Notes: generated by a model not told the origin, from the sequence alone. A stretch of DNA of 6,743 bases from JBMYQA01 sp049600855 (GCA_049600855.1 JBMYQA010000316.1:1-6743); one strand, 5' to 3'. Shown: positions 1 through 5,664, numbered from the stretch's first letter. Numbers and translations: made by a program.

Positions 1-535
1 TTTCAAAAACATCTTGTAATGATTGCTTGGTGTGATAATTCACGAAAAGGCCTTTAAAAATTTCCGTGCCTTCTCCTTTCCAAAAGGAATGGCAAATGAT
101 TCCATTGGGATTTAACAGTTCAGCTTGCCTTAGCACCGAATCATTCAACTCACTGTCTTGCAGGTGATGCAGTACTTTATTGGAGTAAATGCCGTCAAAT
201 TTTTCATCTGTATTGAGGGTAACCGCATCTAATTCAATGAAACGCCCTGCTGGATTGGCAGCCATGAGGTGATTGAGGAAGGCGAGTGAATTGTCAGAAC
301 CAACTACTGAATAATCGTTGATAAGGATATTCCAATCCGTTCCTGGACCTGTGCCGAGTTCAAGTAAGCTTGCGTTTAGTGGTAAAAAATGCTTGAGCTT
401 TTCAATCAACTCGCTTCCATTTACATCTTTTGCGAGTTGGATGTATTCCTCTACGGATTCTTTGGTTTTATAGTAATCTGTCACGATTTGTATTTTGTTT
501 GTATTACAACTTTCTGATACAATACTACCTTTCAT
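1..535 (-). CDS. Class I SAM-dependent methyltransferase, partial (C-terminus beyond left edge)
   Basis: The minus strand stays open from an ATG at 535 to the window edge (178 codons plus one base), so the stop and probably the last few tens of residues are missing. Motif I, the SAM-binding glycine loop, is ELGTGPGTDW at residues 59-68; the acidic residue after strand 2 is in GSDNS (79-83), ELDAV follows at 101-105, and FDGIYSNKVLHHL (113-125) is the usual motif IV/post-IV segment. The later HSFWKGEG (149-156) is typical of a small methyltransferase family whose substrate I cannot name. The start is uncertain. Family similarity seems to begin near residue 18, where a GTG lies (position 484), and a promoter-like element overlaps the ATG; GTG 484 is therefore a serious alternative. 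It lies 92 bases after the four-helix membrane protein gene. Sure of the fold, unsure of the start and substrate. Confidence 0.88.
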   Translation of the reverse strand, partial: MKGSIVSESCNTNKIQIVTDYYKTKESVEEYIQLAKDVNGSELIEKLKHFLPLNASLLELGTGPGTDWNILINDYSVVGSDNSLAFLNHLMAANPAGRFIELDAVTLNTDEKFDGIYSNKVLHHLQDSELNDSVLRQAELLNPNGIICHSFWKGEGTEIFKGLFVNYHTKQSLQDVFE

Positions 536-551
536 CGACTTTAAATCCAAA
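520..551 (-). promoter_or_regulatory. Bacteroidota-type promoter-like element before the left-edge methyltransferase
   Basis: On the minus strand TTTG (551-548) is followed after exactly 20 bases by TAGTATTG (527-520). The phylum's consensus is TTTG near -33 and TAnnTTTG near -7, so this has one mismatch. The element shares 26 of 33 bases with one before the methyltransferase at 2226-3068, which is the main reason to report it. If used, transcription would begin near 513, downstream of ATG 535, and GTG 484 would be the start. Confidence 0.45.
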
Positions 552-561
552 CGACCGTTTG
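548..561. promoter_or_regulatory. Short palindrome overlapping the -33-like box
   Basis: CAAACG and CGTTTG flank a two-base centre, and the left arm contains the CAAA complement of the TTTG box. The centre is about 41 bases upstream of the transcription start predicted from the -7-like box, a usual place for an activator such as a Crp-family protein. Arms this short can arise by chance. Operator function is inference. Confidence 0.25.
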
Positions 562-627
562 TAGTTTGAATTGAAGGCTTGCGGTACTTGATAAGCGGAT
601 GAATAAGTTTGGTGATTTTTGAAAGTG

Positions 628-1029
628 TTACGATGATGGGATTTTTAAGCGGGTGTAAACTTTAACGATTAATCCCGAAATACTCGCTAAAATAAGCCAG
701 TAGATTGGTCCTAACAGCAGCAAAGTCAGCGTGTAGGAATCGAAGATTTTGATGGTATCTAGCATTTTAATTTCTGTTGGATGGCTTTGCAGATAAGCAT
801 CTATAAAAAGCAGGTGTGTAACTGTTATGATTGCGCCTGTGGCAATCGAAAATAAGAAGCTATTCCAAAATAGCTTTTGCTGGAACAGCTTTAGGGATGA
901 CCATGCCAGTGTAATGATTAAAATTACCCACACCATTAATTCATAATCACTAGGTATCAAAAACAAGGTGGAGAGTCCAGTGCTCGTGCCAAGAACAATA
1001 CTGATTAGCGCAATTTTAAAATGATTCAT
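628..1029 (-). CDS. Small four-helix integral membrane protein, unknown function
   Basis: This 133-residue protein is almost entirely hydrophobic. Four membrane segments can be placed at roughly residues 4-25, 31-50, 54-79 and 97-125, joined by short loops such as IPSDYE and LQSHPTEIK, with a basic tail KVYTRLKIPSS. I see no catalytic motif, no metal-binding cluster and no cleavable signal peptide with a cut site, and I do not recognise the family. The ATG at 1029 was chosen. The frame extends upstream to a GTG at 1062, which would add 11 polar residues (FLHRAFRTLS-like) before the first helix; this looks less natural. It follows the Crp/Fnr gene at 1073-1642 by 43 bases (10 with the GTG), so the two are probably co-transcribed and it may be a target or partner of that regulator. 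The link is inferred only from position. Confidence 0.72.
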   Translation of the reverse strand: MNHFKIALISIVLGTSTGLSTLFLIPSDYELMVWVILIITLAWSSLKLFQQKLFWNSFLFSIATGAIITVTHLLFIDAYLQSHPTEIKMLDTIKIFDSYTLTLLLLGPIYWLILASISGLIVKVYTRLKIPSS

Positions 1030-1072
1030 GGACAAAGTTCTGAATGCCCGATGTAAAAACACTGAACATAGG

Positions 1073-1642
1073 TTAAGAAATCGCCTTTCGTATTCTGCTG
1101 AGCGCTTGTGGGGTAATGCCTAAGTAAGAGGCAATGTGTTTTAAGGGAATATTTTGGATGAGTTCAGGCTGTTTGTGTAATAAATCTAAGTAGCGTTGTG
1201 TTGCCGACTTTGTCAGGAGGTCAAGTTCCCTTGTACTTTTTTCGATGTACAAGCTTTCCGCAGCAACTCTGCCCAAATAATTACCAATTGTTGTCTGCTG
1301 ATAAATTTTTTGCAGATTCGGATAACTGACTCGCCAGATAATGGAAGGAGTAATGGCTTGTATATGAATACGAGAGGCTACTTGCTGAATAAAGGATTCA
1401 TAAGAAGAAAACAAGGTATCTTCAAAAGAAAACTCCAAGGTAACCTCACTGTCGTTCCGATCGACATAGGATCTTAAAATTCCTTTTTCAATGAAGTATA
1501 AATATTTTTCGATTTCACCTACTTGCAGCAGATGTTCATTCTTTTGAATTGCTTTTTTTTTGAAAAGTGGTTCCATTTTTCTCCAGTCCTCATCAGGTAT
1601 GGATTGAATGGTTTCGAGTGCTTGTCTGAGTTTGGTTAACAT
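1073..1642 (-). CDS. Crp/Fnr family transcriptional regulator (first of two)
   Basis: The 189-residue protein has the normal length for the compact Bacteroidota Crp-like regulators. Residues about 20-115 form a cyclic-nucleotide-binding-type beta-barrel, visible as the segments KNEHLLQVGEIEKYLYFIEKG (split over 34-54) and ILRSYV; a long dimerisation helix follows at about 117-147. The C-terminal winged helix-turn-helix is short, with HIASYLGITPQALSRIRK at 169-186 carrying the recognition helix. The classical Arg-Ser phosphate-binding pair for cAMP is not evident, so the ligand, if any, is unknown. Its C-terminus closely matches the second regulator at 4362-4922. An A9 run in the mRNA (1553-1561) encodes Lys28-Lys30 and could slip. 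It starts 68 bases after the GNAT gene, enough for its own promoter, and precedes the small membrane protein gene. Confidence 0.9.
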   Translation of the reverse strand: MLTKLRQALETIQSIPDEDWRKMEPLFKKKAIQKNEHLLQVGEIEKYLYFIEKGILRSYVDRNDSEVTLEFSFEDTLFSSYESFIQQVASRIHIQAITPSIIWRVSYPNLQKIYQQTTIGNYLGRVAAESLYIEKSTRELDLLTKSATQRYLDLLHKQPELIQNIPLKHIASYLGITPQALSRIRKAIS

Positions 1643-1675
1643 GAGCTACTTTCAAGGAGTTTGTTGAATTCCACT

Positions 1676-1690
1676 TCTGAATGAATCAGA
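1676..1690. promoter_or_regulatory. Inverted repeat upstream of the first Crp/Fnr gene
   Basis: TCTGA and TCAGA flank five bases, centred about 40 bases before the ATG at 1642, in the 68-base gap after the GNAT gene. The size and spacing would suit a dimeric regulator such as a self-regulating Crp-family protein, but five-base arms are weak evidence. No clear TTTG / TAnnTTTG pair is seen in this gap. Confidence 0.18.
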
Positions 1691-1710
1691 TAAGCAAAAT
1701 GAATGTGGTA

Positions 1711-2205
1711 TTATTTATACCTATACACTAGGTGCGGACCAAAGTCAAGTAAATCAATCGTTTGATCATACTTGGCACCCAAGCGTAATGCTAATTTTTT
1801 GGAAGCTTCATTCGACGGATCGATGTAGCTAACTAATGATTTAAAGTTTAGTGTTTCTAAGGCAAAGCTTTTTACGGCAAGCCCAGCTTCTACACCAAAA
1901 CCTTTGCCTTGAGATTCAGGCAATAGCCAGTAACCCAACTCTTGTTCAGGCCAAGGTGATGAGTTCCAAAGTCCCACAGTTCCAATTAGTTTTTCTGATT
2001 TTTTCTCTATAGCGGCCAAATAGGAATAACCATGTAGCACAAAATGCCCAATATAGGTGGCCATTAACCGCCACGATTCTTCTGCACTTTTTATTCCTCC
2101 GACAAATCTGGCATTTTCTTCAACTGAATAAAATTTGGCAAATTGTTCATAATCTGACTGTTGCCATTGCCGAAATAAAAGTCGTTCAGTTTCTAATCCG
2201 ATCAT
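1711..2205 (-). CDS. GNAT family N-acetyltransferase (RimJ/RimL-like)
   Basis: This 164-residue protein would transfer an acetyl group from acetyl-CoA to an amino group on an unknown substrate. The N-terminus ETERLLFRQW (5-14) is the classical opening of the RimJ/RimL-type (Acetyltransf_3) branch. IGTVGLW (74-80) and ELGYWLLPESQGKGFG (89-104) form the central strands and the pyrophosphate-binding loop, with the Q-x-x-G-x-G signature at QGKGFG (99-104). DPSNEASKKLALRLGAKYD is the usual helix after strand 5, with the conserved Asn, and the length is normal for the family. It begins 20 bases after the stop of the methyltransferase at 2226-3068, so the two are probably one operon. Acetylation of a ribosomal protein, an antibiotic or a metabolite are all possible, and nothing here decides among them. 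Confidence 0.92.
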   Translation of the reverse strand: MIGLETERLLFRQWQQSDYEQFAKFYSVEENARFVGGIKSAEESWRLMATYIGHFVLHGYSYLAAIEKKSEKLIGTVGLWNSSPWPEQELGYWLLPESQGKGFGVEAGLAVKSFALETLNFKSLVSYIDPSNEASKKLALRLGAKYDQTIDLLDFGPHLVYRYK

Positions 2206-2225
2206 AGTTTATAGAGTTTATGTTT

Positions 2226-3068
2226 CTACTTTTCACATTTTGTAAATAGTACATTGTCTCCATTCCATAAATCACTTTCAGGTAAAATATCATCTCGAAA
2301 TTCAATATTTCTAAAATTCTTCTGCTTCAACATGGCAGATATATCCTTTTGAGAAAAGAAATGGGTCCAAAAACGATAATTCTCTACCTTCTCTCCATTC
2401 TCAATGATGGTATGCTGAAACATAATTACTTTTTCCTCTTCGTATAGGAAGGATTCTGACAATGCTAAATAGGGTGTTTCTCTCCAGAATCCAACTTCAC
2501 TGGCTTCCCAACTTTTAGGGGAAAGCTTTCCTTTTAAATTTTTATCTTTTAAAGCGTCGAAAATAAAAATTCCCCCTTTCTTTAAAGCAATAAAAATATT
2601 CTCTAACAGCTTTTCCTGTTCTGTTGGTAGTAATACTCCAAAATCAGTATGAATGAGGACGATTAAATCATATTGTTCCTTTCCCAAATCAATATCCAAA
2701 TAGCTTCCATTTTGATACTTAATGCTTAACCCTTTTTCTTTTGCAGATTTGATGGCATAATCTATCGAACCTTTAGAAATATCTATACCTGTTACGTGAT
2801 GCCCACTTTTTGCAAAAATCTCAGTATACAAACCTAGACCGCACCCTAAATCTAAAATACTTAGTTCTTCGCTTGAATTGCAGCTTTCTAAAATCCATTG
2901 GGTTGTTTTTTGGATCGTCGATTGCTTGCGACTACCAATGTCAACTTTAGCATTTAGGTGGACTTGAAGCAATTGCGTTGAGATGTATGGATCAGTCCAC
3001 ATAAACGAAGTTCCTTTTTCATACAGATTTGGCTTTGTTACTTTTTTGATTAGTTCCTTAATATTCAT
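2226..3068 (-). CDS. Class I SAM-dependent methyltransferase, 280 residues
   Basis: The N-terminal 70 residues carry TKPNLYEKGTSFMWTDPYIS (11-30), characteristic of a methyltransferase family found in Firmicutes and Bacteroidota. The Rossmann core follows: ILDLGCGLG (71-79) is motif I, GIDIS (94-98) carries the acidic residue for the SAM ribose, and YDLIVLIHTDFGVL (133-146) is motif IV. KKGGIFIFDAL (163-173) precedes a C-terminal beta-rich part with a WTHFF segment that probably shapes the substrate pocket. The substrate is unknown. The ATG at 3068 was chosen because family-like sequence begins there. An in-frame ATG at 3104 would add 12 residues, but it lies inside the promoter-like element. 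The gene is A+T richer than its neighbour: 79 G+C in four counted 60-base blocks (33%), against 99 in four blocks of the SDR gene (41%), which hints at separate acquisition. GNAT follows after 20 bases. Confidence 0.9.
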   Translation of the reverse strand: MNIKELIKKVTKPNLYEKGTSFMWTDPYISTQLLQVHLNAKVDIGSRKQSTIQKTTQWILESCNSSEELSILDLGCGLGLYTEIFAKSGHHVTGIDISKGSIDYAIKSAKEKGLSIKYQNGSYLDIDLGKEQYDLIVLIHTDFGVLLPTEQEKLLENIFIALKKGGIFIFDALKDKNLKGKLSPKSWEASEVGFWRETPYLALSESFLYEEEKVIMFQHTIIENGEKVENYRFWTHFFSQKDISAMLKQKNFRNIEFRDDILPESDLWNGDNVLFTKCEK

Positions 3069-3073
3069 TTGCA

Positions 3074-3105
3074 CAATACTACTTTTAAAGGGGTATAAAT
3101 CCAAA
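3074..3105 (-). promoter_or_regulatory. Bacteroidota-type promoter-like element before the 280-residue methyltransferase
   Basis: On the minus strand TTTG (3105-3102) and TAGTATTG (3081-3074) are separated by 20 bases, as in the element at 520-551. The two copies agree at 26 of 33 bases, including TTTGGATTTA and GTAGTATTGT. The -7-like box ends five bases before the ATG at 3068, so a transcript started here would be leaderless or nearly so. Readthrough from DoxX, whose stop is 39 bases upstream, is the simpler alternative. Confidence 0.42.
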
Positions 3106-3121
3106 TCTCATGCACTGAGAT
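3105..3121. repeat. Perfect 6-bp inverted repeat across the DoxX stop codon
   Basis: ATCTCA and TGAGAT flank five bases, and the DoxX TGA stop lies in one arm. The hexamer CTGAGA also recurs directly at 3115-3120 and 3123-3128. The repeat abuts the -33-like TTTG before the downstream methyltransferase, so it could be an operator. No U-tract follows, so it would be a poor intrinsic terminator. It could also be chance. Confidence 0.3.
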
Positions 3122-3482
3122 ACTGAGAACGACGTTCTTTATTGGCGAAAACCAAAACGAGGCATAACAACAAACAAATAGCTGCAGGCCCTACACCTGA
3201 TGGATCGTGTAAAACATGAAAAACAGTAGCATTAAACATAATTGCTGTGATTAGGGTCAAAGCAATGGGAACGAATTTATTAAGGAGTAAGCCTATACCA
3301 CCTAAGATTTCCAAAACACCAATAAGTTTTAAGAATCCAGAAGTAATGTAAATCTGCATCAATTCGCCTCCGTCTCCTGAAGGGTTTGGTATTTCTGTGA
3401 AGATGAGAAATTTGTTTAGCCCAATGACTACCATGAAGAGTGCTAAAAGAATCTGTATCGTTTTATAAACTGTTGCTTTCAT
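3108..3482 (-). CDS. DoxX family integral membrane protein
   Basis: This 124-residue protein has the four-helix layout of the DoxX family, with segments at about 5-25, 48-67, 70-90 and 97-113. The family's hallmark GLNKF ends helix 1 (21-25), LKLIGVLEILGGIGLLL makes up helix 2, and FHVLHD (88-93) ends helix 3. It acts in the cytoplasmic membrane. Relatives include the DoxD-type subunit of thiosulfate:quinone oxidoreductase and proteins linked to redox stress, but most members, including this short type, have no proven reaction. It starts 13 bases after the SDR stop, so the two almost certainly share an mRNA; a joint role in redox or quinone-related chemistry is inference. The ends are secure: the ATG directly precedes the first helix, and the basic tail ends at a TGA. 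Confidence 0.92.
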   Translation of the reverse strand: MKATVYKTIQILLALFMVVIGLNKFLIFTEIPNPSGDGGELMQIYITSGFLKLIGVLEILGGIGLLLNKFVPIALTLITAIMFNATVFHVLHDPSGVGPAAICLLLCLVLVFANKERRSQYLSA

Positions 3483-3495
3483 AATTTTTGAATGA

Positions 3496-4278
3496 TTAAT
3501 TGATTTCTTGTTGTTTCCTCACTCTATTGACCACCATTCTTTTAGGCAAAAGTGGGGTGATCGACAAGGTCAGTCTTTGCGACCAAGGCAAACCTGAAAT
3601 GACTTGAAGCTTGCCTGCTAACATGGCGTTATATCCATCATTGGCTACATCTTGCGCACTTGCAGGCTTTTTATAAATGCTTGTTTTATCCATTCCAGAA
3701 CGCGCGCCAAAGCCTGTTTTTGTTGCTCCTGGCAGTAAGGCAGTGGCTGTTACGCCTGTGCCATATAATTCGCCAGAAATGGAGTTGGTAAATGAGGTGA
3801 CATAGGCTTTGCTGGCAAAATAAACGGCTTGTAGTGGGCCGGGAATAAGACTTACTGTAGATGAGACATTCAAGATTTTTCCTGATTTTCGTTTGATAAA
3901 ATCAGGAAGAAAAAATCGGGTGAGTGAAGTCAAGGCCAGAATATTGACTTGAATCATGGCTAGGTCTTGTTCCCACACTCGCTCATGGAATTTACCCGTA
4001 CCTCCAAACCCTGCATTATTAATCAAGTAATCAATTTCGATGCCCTTGGCAGTTACTTCTTGATAAATTTCTTTGGTAGCATTGGGGTGAGCAAGATTTT
4101 TAGAGATGGTATAAATTTGTGTGTTGTGTTTCCCTCCGCTAAGTTCGTTTTTCAAGCTTATCAGCCCTTCTTCATTGAGATCTACAGCAACAATATCACC
4201 ACCTTGTAAGGCGTGAATTTTTGCAAACGCTTTTCCGATGCCTCCCGCAGCACCCGTAATCAATGCGACTTTTTTCAT
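3496..4278 (-). CDS. Short-chain dehydrogenase/reductase (classical SDR)
   Basis: This 260-residue NAD(P)-dependent oxidoreductase has every classical SDR mark. TGAAGGIG (8-15) binds the cofactor, Asp33 at the end of strand 2 (AVDLN) favours NAD(H) over NADP(H), and NNAG is at 87-90. The catalytic tetrad is Asn112, Ser140 (NVSS), Tyr153 and Lys157 (YFASK). LLPGATKTGF after strand 6 is the usual P-G loop. The C-terminal tail is basic (LLPKRMVVNRVRK), suggesting contact with membrane or nucleic acid surfaces, although this is speculative. It should act in the cytoplasm on an unknown alcohol or ketone. It is first in a two-gene unit with DoxX, 13 bases downstream. The 83-base gap before it carries a 16-bp palindrome and a weak promoter-like sequence (TTTC, 21 bases, TGGTATTG), so it may be controlled by the Crp/Fnr regulator encoded just upstream. 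Confidence 0.95.
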   Translation of the reverse strand: MKKVALITGAAGGIGKAFAKIHALQGGDIVAVDLNEEGLISLKNELSGGKHNTQIYTISKNLAHPNATKEIYQEVTAKGIEIDYLINNAGFGGTGKFHERVWEQDLAMIQVNILALTSLTRFFLPDFIKRKSGKILNVSSTVSLIPGPLQAVYFASKAYVTSFTNSISGELYGTGVTATALLPGATKTGFGARSGMDKTSIYKKPASAQDVANDGYNAMLAGKLQVISGLPWSQRLTLSITPLLPKRMVVNRVRKQQEIN

Positions 4279-4335
4279 TGTGATGTGTTTTTGATGAACA
4301 ATACCACAAAGTTGAGGCCTTGGGAGTGAAATAAA

Positions 4336-4351
4336 TTTACCCTATGGTAAA
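4336..4351. promoter_or_regulatory. Palindromic operator candidate before the SDR-DoxX unit
   Basis: TTTACC and GGTAAA flank a four-base centre, a perfect 6-bp-arm palindrome 58 bases before the SDR start and 11 bases past the stop of the Crp/Fnr gene. It sits just upstream of a weak TTTC / TGGTATTG pair (4331-4328 and 4306-4299), with its centre about 50 bases before the predicted transcript start, as an activator site would. The neighbouring Crp/Fnr protein is the obvious candidate to bind it; that is inference. Confidence 0.4.
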
Positions 4352-4361
4352 AACGGAGGTA

Positions 4362-4922
4362 CTATATGTTTTTTCTGATTCTGCTCAGGCTTTGTTGTGT
4401 AATACCAAGGAAAGAAGCAATATGAGATAATTTGGCTTTTTGAAATAGCAGTGGATGTTCTTTCATTAAATTTAAGTACCGTTCTTGCGCAGTTTCAGTG
4501 TGAATGCTCATGATCCTTCTACTCAATACCATTGCAAATTCGGCATTAATATGCCTAAACGATTCGTTTAGTTTAGGGATATGATCCATCAATTTATCCA
4601 ACTGTTTAGTGCTAATGAGAATGAGCTCAGTATCTTCAAGGGCTTCGAAGAAGAGGATATTTCGTTCACCCTTCACATAACTAAATGGGGAAGTAATGAG
4701 GGAGTCTTTGGCGCAAAACCAATGGGTAATTTCATTGCCATCCAAATCCAAGTAAAATACTCGAACGAATCCACTTAGAACGTAATAGAGGTGCTTACAT
4801 GGCTGACCTTCCTTGAGGAATATTACTCCTTTTTGTACCATTTTATTCGTAAGCCCCAAATTAAATTCGATATTCCATTTGGTCAGCTTGCTAATCGCTA
4901 TATATGGTTTGGCACTGAACAT
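4362..4922 (-). CDS. Crp/Fnr family transcriptional regulator (second of two)
   Basis: This 186-residue protein has a cNMP-binding-type barrel at about residues 25-110. LKEGQPCKHLYYVLSGFVRVFY (split over 36-57) is the typical entry to the barrel, and THWFCAKDSLITSPFSY (66-82) is typical of Bacteroidota members. A dimerisation helix lies at about 118-142, and the winged HTH carries HIASFLGITQQSLSRIRK (167-184). Fnr-type cysteine clusters are absent: only Cys42 and Cys70 are present, so an iron-sulfur oxygen sensor is not supported, and the ligand is unknown. Over the last 38 aligned residues it matches the regulator at 1073-1642 at 23 positions, and in the HTH at 15 of 18. It begins 27 bases after the methyltransferase at 4950-5582, probably in one transcript. 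It is followed by a palindrome and the SDR-DoxX pair, its most likely target. Confidence 0.91.
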   Translation of the reverse strand: MFSAKPYIAISKLTKWNIEFNLGLTNKMVQKGVIFLKEGQPCKHLYYVLSGFVRVFYLDLDGNEITHWFCAKDSLITSPFSYVKGERNILFFEALEDTELILISTKQLDKLMDHIPKLNESFRHINAEFAMVLSRRIMSIHTETAQERYLNLMKEHPLLFQKAKLSHIASFLGITQQSLSRIRKNI

Positions 4923-4949
4923 TTGATCTAGTGAGTTAACTATTGTGTT

Positions 4950-5582
4950 TTAACCCATTTGTTTACAGGTGATTAGAATACAATCTAGTGGAGGCGCATT
5001 TTCCTGAAATTTAATGGGTTCGGCAATTTCTGCAAAATCAATCAAACCATATGGTCCAAACTCTTTTTCGACTGCATCTGAATCATAAAAAAATACGGAC
5101 AAACCATTGGGTAGTTCAAATCGGTCTTTACTCAATGGTATCCCTTGCCCATACATGGGCGATTTCTTTGAGATGACTGTGAACACCATGTGCCCGTTGG
5201 GAGCTAATTGCTGATGGCAATTGCGAATAAATGCCTTTCGCTCTGAAGCGCTTAATAAATGCACTAAAGCATAGCAGAATATGCCATCGTACGATTGCTG
5301 GTCATAAGGCATGTCGGTTACTGAACCGTGATAAACCCTTGTATTCAGCCCAATTTTTGTTCGCGCTAAATCAATCGCCGTTTTTGAAATTTCGATTCCT
5401 GTTACTTGGAACCCATGATCCACAAATAGTTTTGCATTTCTGCCATACCCCATGCCTGGAATGAGTATGTGCTTGACTTCATTTTTACTAAAAAGTGCTT
5501 TTGCCAAAAATGCAGAATCTGCTGGTTCATATCCCCAAGCAATGGCTTCATTTGTAAATTTCGATTCCCAAAAACCTGTCAT
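4950..5582 (-). CDS. Class I SAM-dependent methyltransferase, 210 residues (TehB/Methyltransf_11-like)
   Basis: The N-terminus MTGFWESKF...AWGYEPADSAFLA (1-27) is typical of small Bacteroidota methyltransferases loosely related to the TehB and thiopurine groups. Motif I is ILIPGMGYGRNA (39-50): Pro replaces the usual acidic residue before the first glycine, which is normal for this subfamily. GIEIS (62-66) supplies the ribose-binding Glu, GSVTDMPYD (86-94) contacts the adenine, and YDGIFCYALVHLLS follows as motif IV. LAPNGHMVFTV is strand 5 with its turn. It should be a cytoplasmic enzyme, with no sign of a membrane or secretion signal. The substrate is unknown, and tellurite resistance should not be assumed. 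The 137-base gap from the transporter gene upstream, with a stem-loop, suggests that it opens a new unit which continues into the Crp/Fnr gene 27 bases downstream. Confidence 0.92.
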   Translation of the reverse strand: MTGFWESKFTNEAIAWGYEPADSAFLAKALFSKNEVKHILIPGMGYGRNAKLFVDHGFQVTGIEISKTAIDLARTKIGLNTRVYHGSVTDMPYDQQSYDGIFCYALVHLLSASERKAFIRNCHQQLAPNGHMVFTVISKKSPMYGQGIPLSKDRFELPNGLSVFFYDSDAVEKEFGPYGLIDFAEIAEPIKFQENAPPLDCILITCKQMG

Positions 5583-5619
5583 TTCAAATTGGGTTTAAGT
5601 TGCATTGGATGCCGTTTTT

Positions 5620-5634
5620 ATACTCACATAGTAT
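5620..5634. promoter_or_regulatory. Inverted repeat upstream of the 210-residue methyltransferase
   Basis: ATACT and AGTAT flank five bases, centred about 45 bases before the ATG at 5582. Size and position resemble the repeat at 1676-1690, though the sequences differ. A possible -7-like sequence, TATATTTA (minus strand, about 5649-5642), lies upstream without a clear TTTG partner. A five-base arm is weak evidence. Confidence 0.18.
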
Positions 5635-5664
5635 CAGCCCTTAAATATACACTTTCTTCGAAAT

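Noticed and set aside
994..1006. A third copy of the ACAATACT core of the promoter-like element.
   Set aside because: It lies inside the membrane protein coding region and lacks the CAAA partner and the flanking identity.
4299..4331. A third full copy of the promoter-like element before the SDR gene.
   Set aside because: Only GTATTGT is shared; the boxes TTTC and TGGTATTG carry extra mismatches and the spacer is 21. It is kept only as a weak promoter note.
1..4922. An integron-like cassette array, given many small same-strand genes (GNAT, methyltransferases, DoxX).
   Set aside because: Gaps of 13-43 bases are too short for attC sites, no repeated intergenic hairpins with integrase core sites are seen, and there is no integrase.
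4362..4922. An oxygen-sensing Fnr with an iron-sulfur cluster.
   Set aside because: Only two cysteines (42 and 70) are present and there is no N-terminal cysteine cluster.
4950..5582. Naming this methyltransferase tehB (tellurite resistance).
   Set aside because: The resemblance is at the level of the broad methyltransferase fold and N-terminal pattern; no partner tehA or specific residues support it.
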